The notes: generated by a model from the sequence alone, not told the origin. A stretch of DNA of 55,358 nucleotides from Nitrososphaerales archaeon (GCA_030038075.1 JASHPO010000153.1:1-55358); one strand, 5' to 3'. Counted from the first letter of the stretch, positions 1 through 7,559 are shown. Program-made: numbers and translations.

Positions 1-233
1 CCCAGTATCTTAAGGCTCCCGTTCAGGGCTGGCTGCAAGCCCAATAGCATGCGGAATAGGGTTGTCTTCCCAGCACCGTTGGGGCCGATTACCGCCACGA
101 ACTCGCCCCGGCCGAACGAGAAGTTTGCGCCTTTCCAGACGACCTTCTCCCGGTAGCCCGCAGTGACATTTTCGCCGACAATGAGGTCGGAGCCCACTCC
201 GACCCCTGCCGTTCGCGCCTCGGTTACAGTCAT
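1..233 (-). CDS. Metal ABC transporter ATP-binding protein (N-terminal part, cut by window edge)
   Basis: Reading the reverse strand from the ATG at 233 gives about 77 residues that contain a clear Walker A motif (GPNGAGKTTL) after an N-terminal beta region (GENVTAGYREKVVWKG). This is the start of an ABC-type ATPase, the energising subunit of an importer. It lies 11 bp downstream of the TroA/ZnuA-like binding-protein gene on the same strand, so the two are very probably co-transcribed and this is the ZnuC/MntB-type subunit. The signature motif, Walker B and the permease lie outside the window. The substrate (Zn, Mn or another metal) cannot be decided. The ORF track omits it because it is open at the edge. 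Confidence 0.9.
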   Translation of the reverse strand, partial: MTVTEARTAGVGVGSDLIVGENVTAGYREKVVWKGANFSFGRGEFVAVIGPNGAGKTTLFRMLLGLQPALNGSLKIL

Positions 234-244
234 TTGGATATCTT

Positions 245-1276
245 CTAGTTGCCCAATGCTATGGAGTTCAGGCAGTTTTGCAAGCCAGCTACTTCGCCCT
301 CCTGCCAGGCTTGGAATGTAAGATAAGTTGGCTGTACCGTCTCGGAGACGAACGTGATTGGAATTTCGTACTGGCTGGCCACCACCTTCATCTGCTGGGT
401 GACGGGCATGACCGTCTGTATGTTGTAGACGAGGCAGCTATCCGATTCGTTCCCCAGTGAGAGCTGCTGCTCGAATGTGGCGATATCTGCTGGCGCCGGG
501 TCGTTCCCTTCGGCGACCGCGAACATGAAGGGGACAGGGGTGAGGATGTTTAGACCTGTTGCGTTCGCCAAGAACTGGACAATGCTTTCGGTCGCAGATA
601 TATTTACCCCACCCGAGTAGTCACGCAGTACTCCGCCCACGACTGTTGAACTGTTCCCACCGTAATGAACCCTCATTTGTTGCTCGGCCTGCATGTAGTC
701 TTGGTATAGCGACGCGTTCAAGCTTGCATAGTTCGCGGTGAAGTAAGCAGTATCTGTCGGGTCTATCTTCACAAGGGCGTTGTACATCGCGTGTACTGTG
801 TCGTTCACGTACCACGGGCTGTACCAGAGGTGGGGGTTTACCGTGGCGATTTGGGCGTCCGTGAGCCCAACTATTTGCTGCGCATCAAGGACGACCTGGC
901 CAGGGGTGTTGCTCGCATTTATCAGCAACGAGGCCCATGTGTCGTAATCCATCCCGTTGATTATGACCAGTTGCGCGTTCGCGATTGCAATTGCATCGGC
1001 TGGATTGGATTGATACTCGTGAGGGTCGGTGTTCGGGTCTGAGACGATGCTGGTTACGTTTCCGTGAACACCAGCGAGCTGCGACACCAAGCTACCCCAA
1101 AAGTTCTCGGCTGCCACTATTTGTATCGGCTTCGAGCTACCGGTAGCGACGGAGGTGTCAGTAGTGCCCACCGTGGTGCTGGTCGATGATTTGCTTGTTA
1201 TGTACAAACCTACTGCAACTCCGGCTACTAGGATTATGATAACGACAACGGCTGCGATTACATACGAATTTTTCAT
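245..1276 (-). CDS. Metal ABC transporter substrate-binding lipoprotein/anchored protein, TroA/ZnuA family
   Basis: 343 residues. An N-terminal hydrophobic anchor (residues about 5-27, YVIAAVVVIIILVAGVAVGLY) is followed by a Thr/Ser-rich linker and then a TroA-fold domain. Family landmarks are DPHEYQ near residue 85 and NPHLWYSP near 150, each offering a metal-ligand His, plus the C-terminal cluster around VSETVQPTYLTFQAW. The usual third His motif appears replaced by a GVLRDYSGG stretch, so metal specificity may differ from classical ZnuA. It captures a divalent metal outside the membrane and delivers it to the importer whose ATPase is encoded directly downstream. ATG start at 1276. The upstream region is AT-rich and promoter-like. 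Confidence 0.88.
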   Translation of the reverse strand: MKNSYVIAAVVVIIILVAGVAVGLYITSKSSTSTTVGTTDTSVATGSSKPIQIVAAENFWGSLVSQLAGVHGNVTSIVSDPNTDPHEYQSNPADAIAIANAQLVIINGMDYDTWASLLINASNTPGQVVLDAQQIVGLTDAQIATVNPHLWYSPWYVNDTVHAMYNALVKIDPTDTAYFTANYASLNASLYQDYMQAEQQMRVHYGGNSSTVVGGVLRDYSGGVNISATESIVQFLANATGLNILTPVPFMFAVAEGNDPAPADIATFEQQLSLGNESDSCLVYNIQTVMPVTQQMKVVASQYEIPITFVSETVQPTYLTFQAWQEGEVAGLQNCLNSIALGN

Positions 1277-1538
1277 GTTTCAATCTTCTCTGAAATTAAG
1301 ATATTTCATGGAATTATTGGAATATTAATAAAGATTATTCTAAGTTTATTAATTTAATTATAACGCGTCGAATTAGGAATAAATGGTAATCAGCTAAGGA
1401 AAGTTTCTGATTTTGACCTCTGGACAAAATAACTAATCTCCTAATCTACAGAAGGAGTAAATTATTCCAAGTGGACTAGAGTTTATCTCTAGTATAGGAA
1501 AGTTGTGGGGGAAATAGAACGATGATTTTGCTATTCGC
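1277..1538. promoter_or_regulatory. AT-rich intergenic promoter region of the metal transporter operon
   Basis: This 262-bp stretch has no convincing ORF. It holds a strongly AT-rich block around 1310-1380 (for example TTTATTAATTTAATTATAA), which is where a TATA/BRE element for the leftward binding-protein gene would be expected. No clear metal-regulator dyad was recognised. Promoter assignment is inference from position and composition. Confidence 0.45.
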
Positions 1539-1904
1539 CTATTTTCTGTTTTCGAACATTGCGGCGAAAGGTCTTGCATCAAATACAACCCTTATCGATC
1601 CAATTTTCCCGCCCTGAATATGGTACCACTCTGCGGTGAAGGAAGTAGCTGGAGGATTGCTGGTGATCAGATCGTACATTAAGCAAACATCGTCCCCGTC
1701 AACGAAGACCTTTTTCATTTCCACGCCCTTTACAATATGATGGAGCATCTCTAGATCTTTGAGAAGTCCTTCAGGTTTGTCGTGCGAGGCGAGCGGACCC
1801 TTAAAGGAAAAGTCGTCGCTCATGAGGGTTCTCGCGGTCTTGTAATCCTGGTTTCCCAGAACTCTTTGATACGACATCACAATATCCTTTGGACTAGAAG
1901 CCAT
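1539..1904 (-). CDS. NTF2-like / SnoaL-type protein
   Basis: About 121 residues if started at the ATG at 1904 (MASSPKDIVMSYQRVLGNQ). The track begins 18 codons earlier at a TTG, but a TATA-like TTAAATAG lies at 1935-1942, about 33 bp before the ATG, which suits a leaderless transcript. The pattern (helical start, DFSFKGPLASHDKPEGLLKDL, EWYHIQGGKIGSIRVVFDARPF) is that of the NTF2-like cone fold used by SnoaL-type and stress-associated small-molecule-binding proteins. No catalytic role can be assigned. Its promoter carries the same AAAGGATA[C/G]T word as the nearby HxlR gene, so it is probably part of that regulon. Confidence 0.72.
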   Translation of the reverse strand: MASSPKDIVMSYQRVLGNQDYKTARTLMSDDFSFKGPLASHDKPEGLLKDLEMLHHIVKGVEMKKVFVDGDDVCLMYDLITSNPPATSFTAEWYHIQGGKIGSIRVVFDARPFAAMFENRK

Positions 1905-1927
1905 AGAGATCAAAACCTTCGGTATCC

Positions 1928-1971
1928 AAAGGATACTATTTAACCCCAGTAGGGTCAAAAAGGATAGTATC
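1928..1971. promoter_or_regulatory. Inverted repeat GATACTAT...ATAGTATC over the NTF2-like gene promoter
   Basis: GATACTAT at 1932-1939 and ATAGTATC at 1964-1971 form a perfect 8-bp dyad. Each arm lies in the context AAAGGATA[C/G]T (1928-1937 and about 1959-1968). The left arm overlaps the TATA-like TTAAATAG of the leftward gene. This is a likely operator; the candidate binder is the HxlR regulator encoded 1 kb away, whose own promoter contains AAAGGATAGT. Confidence 0.55.
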
Positions 1972-2429
1972 TATTTCTTGTTCTGGGCAAGCCAAGCTTT
2001 CTCTTCGGGAGTTGGCGTCAGCTTCACTCCAGACATCCAGAGAAAAGTCCTCGAGCTTGATTCCCCAAAATGATGAAACCTCGATTGCAGATCGCCTTGG
2101 AGTGCATCTTCATTCCGCTTGAATGACTGTAGATACGCACGGAACGACCCGAATTCCTTCACTACCTTGAGAAACTCCTTTGCATTTTCTATCGTAGACA
2201 GTACTTTCCTCCCATTTCTGACGATACCCTGATCATGCATCAATCTGTCGATGTCTGTGTCGTCAAACTTTGCTACTTTCTTGATGGAAAAGTTTGCAAA
2301 AGCCTTTTTAAAATTCGGCCACTTTGTTTCGATCATCTTCCAGTTTAGACCCGCTTGGAAAAGCGCATGGGTCATTCTTTCGAAATACTCGTCGTCGGTT
2401 TGAGCGGTAGTCCAATCATCATTGGGCAT
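1971..2429 (-). CDS. DNA-3-methyladenine glycosylase I-like protein
   Basis: 152 residues from an ATG at 2429. The sequence matches the Tag/HhH-glycosylase I pattern: DDEYFERMTHALFQAGLNWKM near the N-terminus, WPNFKKAFANF, DIDRLMHDQGIVRNGRKV and then NAKEF. In the family this fold excises 3-methyladenine from DNA by base flipping. The C-terminus lacks the obvious Cys/His zinc-binding end of bacterial Tag, so it belongs to a divergent archaeal subgroup whose substrate is uncertain. It is encoded between the NTF2-like gene and the broken VOC gene on the same strand; its stop overlaps the operator dyad of the next gene. Confidence 0.82.
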   Translation of the reverse strand: MPNDDWTTAQTDDEYFERMTHALFQAGLNWKMIETKWPNFKKAFANFSIKKVAKFDDTDIDRLMHDQGIVRNGRKVLSTIENAKEFLKVVKEFGSFRAYLQSFKRNEDALQGDLQSRFHHFGESSSRTFLWMSGVKLTPTPEEKAWLAQNKK

Positions 2430-2438
2430 ATGTTTTCA

Positions 2439-2835
2439 CTAACTCCGTTGACGCGGTGCGTCTTCCCGGCAGGCAAGAATCGGCCCTCCGGGAATTCTAA
2501 ACCAGAAGAAACTTCCCATCTCGGGAACGTCAACGCGCGGCAGGACAATCTCTCCCCCTGAGGCTAAAATTCGCTTCTCAACTTCCTAAATTTTCAACCA
2601 AAACGTAGTTCATGCTGATAGGTGGTTCGTTGGGATTTGTCTTTCTTATGCTACCTTGCGATCCTCCTTGAGTCTGGTAAGATATCAACGCTCCTTGTCG
2701 AGTTTCCAAACTCTCGAAATGCCAGCCGAATACATGATCGAGAAAATTTCTTGTCGCGACTGGATCGGTACTCGCAAGTTCGGTGTGGGCGATCATCCCA
2801 ATTACGCGATTCTGCTTCCTCTCTTCCTGATCCAA
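2439..2835 (-). pseudogene. VOC (glyoxalase/bleomycin-resistance) family protein, split by one frameshift
   Basis: The track shows only an 85-residue ORF (HTELASTDPVATRNFLDHVFGW, ISMNYVLVEN) that stops at LGS. Reading on in the next frame restores a canonical VOC C-terminal half: VEKRILASGGEIVLPRVDVP, then MGSFFWFRIPGGPILACRED, ending at a stop at 2439-2441. Removing one G in TTAGGAAG near 2586 would give a single roughly 130-residue VOC protein. Whole VOC proteins bind metals or small hydrophobic substrates. Either a real inactivating mutation or a sequencing indel. The N-terminal start is a TTG at 2835 or the in-frame ATG 13 codons later. It is divergent from the HxlR gene and shares its promoter region. 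Confidence 0.82.
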
Positions 2836-2869
2836 TTCCGGAATTCGGCCGAGAGAAATCTGCAGATAT

Positions 2870-2904
2870 TATTTAAATCAAATAGGGACTGAAAGGATAG
2901 TCCC
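2870..2904. promoter_or_regulatory. TATA box and GGGACT-n8-AGTCCC operator at the HxlR start
   Basis: ATTTAAAT at 2871-2878 is a good archaeal TATA box about 30 bp before the ATG at 2905. A perfect 6-bp dyad, GGGACT (2885-2890) and AGTCCC (2899-2904), abuts the start codon and contains AAAGGATAGT in its spacer and right arm. Its position over the predicted transcription start suggests autorepression by the HxlR protein. Confidence 0.6.
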
Positions 2905-3273
2905 ATGCAAAAATTGATGGATAAAAGGCGGGCAGTCACTCCGAGACTCGCCTATCAGGCGGACCCGATAAGGGAGAGCTTGAAACTGTTGGGGAGAAAG
3001 TGGACTTTGCTCATTATCAGGGATATCGCATTTTTGAAACTTCGGAGATTTGGAGAAATTTTGAAGAATAATCCCGGTTTAACTCCTCGAGTCCTGTCGA
3101 GACGCCTGGATCAGATGACGGAGGCAGGTGTGCTCAAGAAGAGTGACGAGTCGAACAAGGGGTACTATCTCACTCCAAAGGGAGAGGACGCTGTCTACAT
3201 TTTGCTCGCAATATTGCGGTATGGCATCAGGCATCATTTTAGCAAAGAGAAGGGCGACGCCACGGTCAGCTAA
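2905..3273 (+). CDS. HxlR-family winged-helix transcriptional regulator
   Basis: 122 residues. The HxlR signature is clear: LLGRKWTLLIIRDIAFLKLRRFGEI, then GLTPRVLSRRLDQMTEAGVLKK and YYLTPKGEDAVYILLAIL. Family members are MarR-like dimers that sense electrophiles, oxidants or aldehydes. No conserved sensor Cys is present near the N-terminus, so thiol-based sensing is not supported here. It is divergent from a VOC gene, as often seen for HxlR regulators, and a dyad lies at its start codon. ATG start with an upstream TATA box. Confidence 0.9.
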   Translation: MQKLMDKRRAVTPRLAYQADPIRESLKLLGRKWTLLIIRDIAFLKLRRFGEILKNNPGLTPRVLSRRLDQMTEAGVLKKSDESNKGYYLTPKGEDAVYILLAILRYGIRHHFSKEKGDATVS

Positions 3274-3583
3274 GATATAGCTATCGGAGCTCTTCAGTAC
3301 GACATTCCCGGAAAGAATCAATCGAGTTAACTGCCAAAAATTCCTCTAATTTTTAAGGGACACCAACGACCTTCTCTCTGAAATCTTTTGCGAAAGGGAG
3401 TACAGCTGGTAATTTGCCCGAAATGTTCTAACGCATTTCCTATCGAGAAAATTTTGGAACATCTCGCTTCGCACTCGACCGAAACTTTACCGAAGCATGT
3501 CGAACATGAATCGGGATCGGCTGGAGGCTGATTCCCTTCTCAAAAGGAAGCCTTGAATATAATGGGATAATGAAGAGTTCTGT
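3274..3583. other. Intergenic region, no gene seen
   Basis: About 310 bp between the HxlR gene and the nuclease-phosphatase fusion. The minus-strand ORF at 3440-3694 is mostly a shadow of the following gene. TTGAATATAATGGGATAAT around 3553-3571 is a plausible promoter for the rightward gene. No RNA or repeat was recognised. Confidence 0.4.
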
Positions 3584-4882
3584 TTGAATTCGCTTGATAA
3601 TTTTCTGACCGATATCGAGTCGGAGGAAGTTTCCCAAGAAGACAGGGAAAAGTTCGAGAAATGGCTTTCGAAAATACTCGCGGACCCGGAGCAAATTTCG
3701 TCGAAGATAGAAGATGCCCTAAAGCAGGGGATGTTTTCTGAATGGGAGAAAGAGTCTGTAAATCACAAGTTCAAGCTTGGATCGTACTATCCCAGCGTCA
3801 TCGAAAGGTGTCTCAGGCAGCAAGCGTACTCATATCTTTACGCTGAACCGCCTTCGCCAGAGGAACTAGCAATTTTCAACGAAGGAAAGGCGATTCACGA
3901 GCTCGTCGCCTTCGCCCTGAGACGATCTGGAATTATTTCGGTTGAAGGTAGCGAAGTCGTCGTCGATTTGATTTTCAATGAAGAAGTAAAGCTCCACGGG
4001 AGGATCGACGACCTTCTTCTGATTCGACTAAGCGAGGAAAGTAACAACTTCAAACTGTTCGTTCCTCTGGAAATCAAGAGCGCTTCCGTGATGCCGGACG
4101 AGCCGTGGCGCACACATTACTATCAACTTTCGACTTACCTCCTCGCGGAGAATTATCCTATGGGAGTGCTCCTATACTGGATCAAGAGGGAGGGTAAGGT
4201 GAAGGCGTTTCCGATCACGAAGGACGATACCATGCGCGCTGTCCTAAGGGAGCGAGTCTTGGAACTGCACGAGGCTCTAAAAAATGGAACTTTCCCCATG
4301 AAGGAAGCGGCGTCCAATAAAGACTATCTCCAGTGCGAGCGCTGTTCCTACATCGACAGATGCAACCCCTATCTCATAGACTCGATTCCGAAGGGGTCGA
4401 AGCTTTCTGTGTTCGATCTTGACGGCACTATACTGGATACCTCGCAGAGGAAAAGAACCATCTTGCAAGAACTCGGTCTTCCGCCATCTGCGAAGACCAC
4501 AGACATCCACGATGAGGAGACAAACAGGAAGTACTGGCAGTTGATGGACAATCCGAACTATGTAGAGTTGGACAATTTATATGACCAGGCGAGGGAGAAA
4601 GTATTTTCGGAGGCGAAACTGGGTAGAATCCCTGTTGCGATTTCTTCGGGCAGACGTGAAACTTTGCTTGAGGCGACCAAGGCTCGCTTGGCAAACTTGG
4701 GTGTCCCGCTGTTCCACCTAATACTGAGAGAAGCGGGAAACTATGAGACCGATGGCAAGTTCAAAACAAAATGGTCTCAAAGGCTCGCCTCGAATTACGA
4801 GCTCGTTGAGTTTTTCGATCGCGACGCTGTTCTTAGCTCGATGATAATGAAGACGGTCAAAGAGCGGCAGGCGAAGACATAG
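3584..4882 (+). CDS. Cas4-like PD-(D/E)XK nuclease fused to a HAD-type phosphatase
   Basis: 432 residues from a TTG start. Residues about 60-270 carry the Cas4/RecB nuclease pattern: an early Cys (VIERCLRQQAYSYL), GKAIHELVAF, GRIDDLL (metal-binding Asp), LEIKSA (the E-x-K core), YYQLSTYLLAE, and a closing CERCSYIDRC. Together these give the four Cys typical of an Fe-S-cluster-bearing Cas4 nuclease. Residues about 277-432 begin VFDLDGTILDT (HAD motif I) and include ISSGRRETLLEATK (motif II-like), followed by a weak C-terminal acidic/Lys region (FKTKW, FFDRDAV). A nuclease plus a phosphatase in one chain suggests DNA end cleaning, by analogy with polynucleotide 3'-phosphatases. That role is inference; no CRISPR array or cas gene is nearby. 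Confidence 0.82.
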   Translation: MNSLDNFLTDIESEEVSQEDREKFEKWLSKILADPEQISSKIEDALKQGMFSEWEKESVNHKFKLGSYYPSVIERCLRQQAYSYLYAEPPSPEELAIFNEGKAIHELVAFALRRSGIISVEGSEVVVDLIFNEEVKLHGRIDDLLLIRLSEESNNFKLFVPLEIKSASVMPDEPWRTHYYQLSTYLLAENYPMGVLLYWIKREGKVKAFPITKDDTMRAVLRERVLELHEALKNGTFPMKEAASNKDYLQCERCSYIDRCNPYLIDSIPKGSKLSVFDLDGTILDTSQRKRTILQELGLPPSAKTTDIHDEETNRKYWQLMDNPNYVELDNLYDQAREKVFSEAKLGRIPVAISSGRRETLLEATKARLANLGVPLFHLILREAGNYETDGKFKTKWSQRLASNYELVEFFDRDAVLSSMIMKTVKERQAKT

Positions 4883-4920
4883 TAAGGCAGTGTAGGTAGC
4901 CATCAAAGGGGGAATATTAC

Positions 4921-5166
4921 GTGAAGAGATTAAGCGTAGAGGGAATTCTGCAGAAGGACTTGGATCTATGTGTCGATACGATAGCAGCGATCCAAGACTG
5001 GGCTAAAAAGGAAAAAGTAGACAGATGGGCGTTCAGGGCGGCGCTGCTGAAGGCGCTTTTCGAGGACGCTGAAAATTACTTCGAAGAGACCAAGGGAAAT
5101 TACAGGGAGATTGCAGCCTTTGATAATGGTGTGGCTAATACTCTCGATTCGTTAAAAGAATCCTAA
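4921..5166 (+). CDS. Small helical protein of unknown function
   Basis: 81 residues from a GTG start preceded by a purine-rich stretch (AAAGGGGGAA). It is 38 bp downstream of the nuclease-phosphatase fusion on the same strand, so probably the same transcript. The chain is charged and predicted all-helical (LDLCVDTIAAIQDWAKKEKV, WAFRAALLKALFEDAENYFEE). It has no Cys cluster, signal or membrane segment. I do not recognise the family; its position makes an accessory role with the nuclease fusion possible. Confidence 0.6.
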   Translation: MKRLSVEGILQKDLDLCVDTIAAIQDWAKKEKVDRWAFRAALLKALFEDAENYFEETKGNYREIAAFDNGVANTLDSLKES

Positions 5167-5193
5167 CAGAAATTTGCAAGTTATCTACGGGGC

Positions 5194-5778
5194 CTAGGGT
5201 TTCTTCGTCAGTTTCGCGCCTCCATCAGGCAAACTGACTAGGTGCTCAGAAAATAGACTTCTTATCGAGGCGATGACTTTGCTGTCGTGTATACCACGGG
5301 TCGAGAGAAACATCGATGTTACGTTCTGACCTCCGAGAACTTCATTCGCGTTTTTTAGGAACTTGTATGTTGCTTCAAAGCTGGAAGAGATAAGCATGTC
5401 AGATATGCTGTCGATTACAATGGCGACGCATCCCCCTCGAGAAGACCCTATAGCTTTGCTAATTAGATCGAGATTAATTGCGGAATCGTTTTGCGGCACC
5501 AGCACTTCGTTCTGCTGGGCTCCCTTCTTTGGATAAGAAACAGTGGGGGTTGAAATGTAAAATGTAACCGAGCTCATGTTCGAAAGTAGTTTGTATACTG
5601 GACTGCTCCTGTGTGTAAGGATGTAGACTGCGCAACCATCTTTCAAAAGTTCATCTACGAAATCTCTCACAGCTTTCTCATACGGTGACGACGAATCCAC
5701 TTCAAGAAGGAATGATCTTCCGCGAAGAAAGTTTGGAGCCTCACCAATCTGTTTAGAAAACAGGGTTGGCGAAGGCAC
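5194..5778 (-). CDS. RecA/KaiC-fold protein without a recognisable Walker A
   Basis: 194 residues from a GTG start. The strand order and motifs resemble the RecA-like domain of KaiC/RAD55-type archaeal proteins: SFLLEVDSSSPYEKAVRDFVDELLKDG, AVYILTH, then GGCVAIVIDSISDML as the Walker B strand, followed by LGGQNVTSMFLSTRG. The P-loop position reads VDSSSPYEKA, with no GxxxxGK[ST], so nucleotide hydrolysis is unlikely. Such degenerate paralogues occur as signalling or scaffolding proteins in archaea. It is convergent with the 81-residue gene, 27 bp apart. Confidence 0.6.
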   Translation of the reverse strand: MPSPTLFSKQIGEAPNFLRGRSFLLEVDSSSPYEKAVRDFVDELLKDGCAVYILTHRSSPVYKLLSNMSSVTFYISTPTVSYPKKGAQQNEVLVPQNDSAINLDLISKAIGSSRGGCVAIVIDSISDMLISSSFEATYKFLKNANEVLGGQNVTSMFLSTRGIHDSKVIASIRSLFSEHLVSLPDGGAKLTKKP

Positions 5779-5981
5779 AGGCTCCCCTTAGACTCTACTG
5801 TCAGAGTCTTAATATGACTATGCGAACGCTAAAACATCAACGGGTTTTTTTGGACCCCTAGCCCACTGATAATTTATCGCAGATAGAAAAGTAGTGATAA
5901 AAATTCTCTGAAATTGGTGAAAGCGAGAAGAATTAGAAAAAAGTGACGGACGCCTGTTGTGGCATCCATCTCTATGTCATG

Positions 5982-6119
5982 TTAGTTACTTCCCGGCCCG
6001 CCTATTTCATCAAGCATCGGTGGTCTGAGGCTTAGGTGCCCGAAGTGTGCAGCTACGACAACTGCTGAGACGACCGAGAGAGCCAACATTCCTAGTCTGA
6101 TTTTTTCATCGGTTGACAT
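5982..6119 (-). CDS. 45-residue membrane microprotein
   Basis: Not in the ORF track because of its size. From the ATG at 6119 it reads MSTDEKIRLGMLALSVVS, continues through AVVVAAHFGHLSLRPPMLDE and ends IGGPGSN before TAA. It has a charged N-terminus, one transmembrane helix (about residues 9-27) and a short Pro-containing tail. The helix, initiator and stop form a coherent gene, and the upstream sequence is AT-rich. The family and function are unknown to me. A single-span protein of this kind may be a subunit or regulator of a membrane complex, but nothing nearby identifies a partner. Confidence 0.6.
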   Translation of the reverse strand: MSTDEKIRLGMLALSVVSAVVVAAHFGHLSLRPPMLDEIGGPGSN

Positions 6120-6210
6120 GGCGGCAAAAGATTAAATTCACTTACCGAAAAGTTTTTCGGTTTCACAATATCCTTATATCTAAATAGCTAAATATCTAAT
6201 ACTCTTTATC

Positions 6211-6271
6211 CTCTAATGAGCTCCATCGGAATATGGAGGTTCACCTCTATCTTTTGGATAAACCATTAGAG
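6211..6271 (+). ncRNA. Candidate structured RNA or 5' leader with nested stems
   Basis: CTCTAATG (6211-6218) pairs perfectly with CATTAGAG (6264-6271), enclosing CTCCAT-n6-ATGGAG (6221-6226/6233-6238) and a short TATC-TTTT-GGATA hairpin (about 6248-6260). An alternative GAGGT-TC-ACCTC hairpin overlaps the second stem. A TATA-like TTATATCTAAATA lies about 35 bp upstream, so the structure could sit at the start of a transcript running toward the regulator at 6414. No known RNA family was recognised. Could also be a DNA cruciform operator. Confidence 0.35.
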
Positions 6272-6413
6272 AGATTTTACAAAAAGTCTGTTAGTATGCA
6301 GAAGTGTGTGAGGGGGTCGTGAAAATTACCATGCAAACTATTAATTGGAAGCTAACACAGCGTTCTGAAAGCAAGGATAATTAACGGTTCGTAAAACCAA
6401 GGATGCCAGCGAA

Positions 6414-7526
6414 ATGAGGATACCCGCGGATAACGCTGCCGAGTTCCTTACGAGGATAGTTCCCTTCATAGATTCTGACGGAGCGAGGAATTTGAATGCC
6501 ATCTGCCGCGATCTCTCCATCCCTTACCAGACTCTCAGATTCAGAATGAACAGACTGAAACAGCAGGGGATCAGTGTCCTTCCTCTACTGGACATCGACA
6601 AGTTAGGGCTTCAAAGGATAAGGGCATCGTTCGGGCTTGCTCGTGACATACAGAATCCAAAGGCGATTCTTGGGGGACTTCATCAGAAGGCGGGTTTGAA
6701 GGCCTACACGAGAGTCTTTTTCAGTCAAGAGTTGGATTGTGAGTTTTTGATCCCAAAAGGATCCTTGAAAGAATTCGCCAAACTTCTCCGAGCCCTTGAG
6801 GAGATGAAACTCATAGAAAACATCGAATACAAACCCATTTTGTGGAAGAGAGTGTTTATGATGAGAACAAAGTTCTTCGACTACGAGTCGGGCGAATGGG
6901 ACGTAGATTATTCGAGGCTGGTCGGGGATCCTTCCGCAGCTGTTCCGAAACCTTGGACAGAAGAGGCAAAATTCGATTACAACGACCTCCTTATCATCAA
7001 ATCCCTGGAAATGGATCCGTGGATCAAAGTAGTTGATCTGGCCAGGAATCTCAAGCTTCCAGTTGGGGACGTGTCCTACCATCTTAATCGGCATGTTATC
7101 GGGCGCAAATTGATACCTTCATTCAGGTTGAGGTGGATTGGAACAAAGGAAGCATGGTCGAAGCACTCGTTGGTCGTGCAGTCATACGTTTTCGACAAAC
7201 TCTCTGACGAAGATATGAGGCACGCAATGTCCGTAATGACCGCCGCACCATTCACTTGGGACGATGAGCTCGCCGATGATGGAACGTACTATGCGGATGT
7301 CCTGATTCCACTGTCTCAATTCCCGGAAACGCAGAATTATATTTCTGAGAACCTGAGGCAAGTAGGCCTAAGGCCGCGAGTTCTTTCGGGCGACTGGTCT
7401 CTAATTTCTCTGTTTACAATCCCGTACACTATGTTCGAGAAGGGAATAGGATGGGCGCTTGACGCTGAAACGGGTCTAGGGTACGTACTCCAAATGATTA
7501 GTCAGTACGACAAACCGAAAGCTTGA
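6414..7526 (+). CDS. Two-HTH Lrp-like transcriptional regulator (archaeal)
   Basis: 370 residues. The N-terminal helix-turn-helix (DGARNLNAICRDLSIPYQTLRFRMNRLKQQG, residues about 22-55) is followed by an alpha/beta region. A second winged helix around residue 195-230 (DLLIIKSLEMDPWIKVVDLARNLKLPVGDVSYHLNRHVIGRKLI) precedes another alpha/beta region. The duplicated HTH plus sensor-like arrangement is seen in archaeal Lrp/AsnC-related regulators. The ligand and targets are unknown. ATG start; the long upstream gap contains the structured element at 6211-6271, which may be its leader. An oligo-T run follows 34 bp after the stop. Confidence 0.65.
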   Translation: MRIPADNAAEFLTRIVPFIDSDGARNLNAICRDLSIPYQTLRFRMNRLKQQGISVLPLLDIDKLGLQRIRASFGLARDIQNPKAILGGLHQKAGLKAYTRVFFSQELDCEFLIPKGSLKEFAKLLRALEEMKLIENIEYKPILWKRVFMMRTKFFDYESGEWDVDYSRLVGDPSAAVPKPWTEEAKFDYNDLLIIKSLEMDPWIKVVDLARNLKLPVGDVSYHLNRHVIGRKLIPSFRLRWIGTKEAWSKHSLVVQSYVFDKLSDEDMRHAMSVMTAAPFTWDDELADDGTYYADVLIPLSQFPETQNYISENLRQVGLRPRVLSGDWSLISLFTIPYTMFEKGIGWALDAETGLGYVLQMISQYDKPKA

Positions 7527-7559
7527 GACACTGGCCTGCGAATAAGCCTCCAGTCACTC

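Noticed and set aside
3584-4882. CRISPR adaptation gene cas4
   Set aside because: No cas1/cas2 or repeat array in the window, and the HAD fusion is not part of known adaptation modules.
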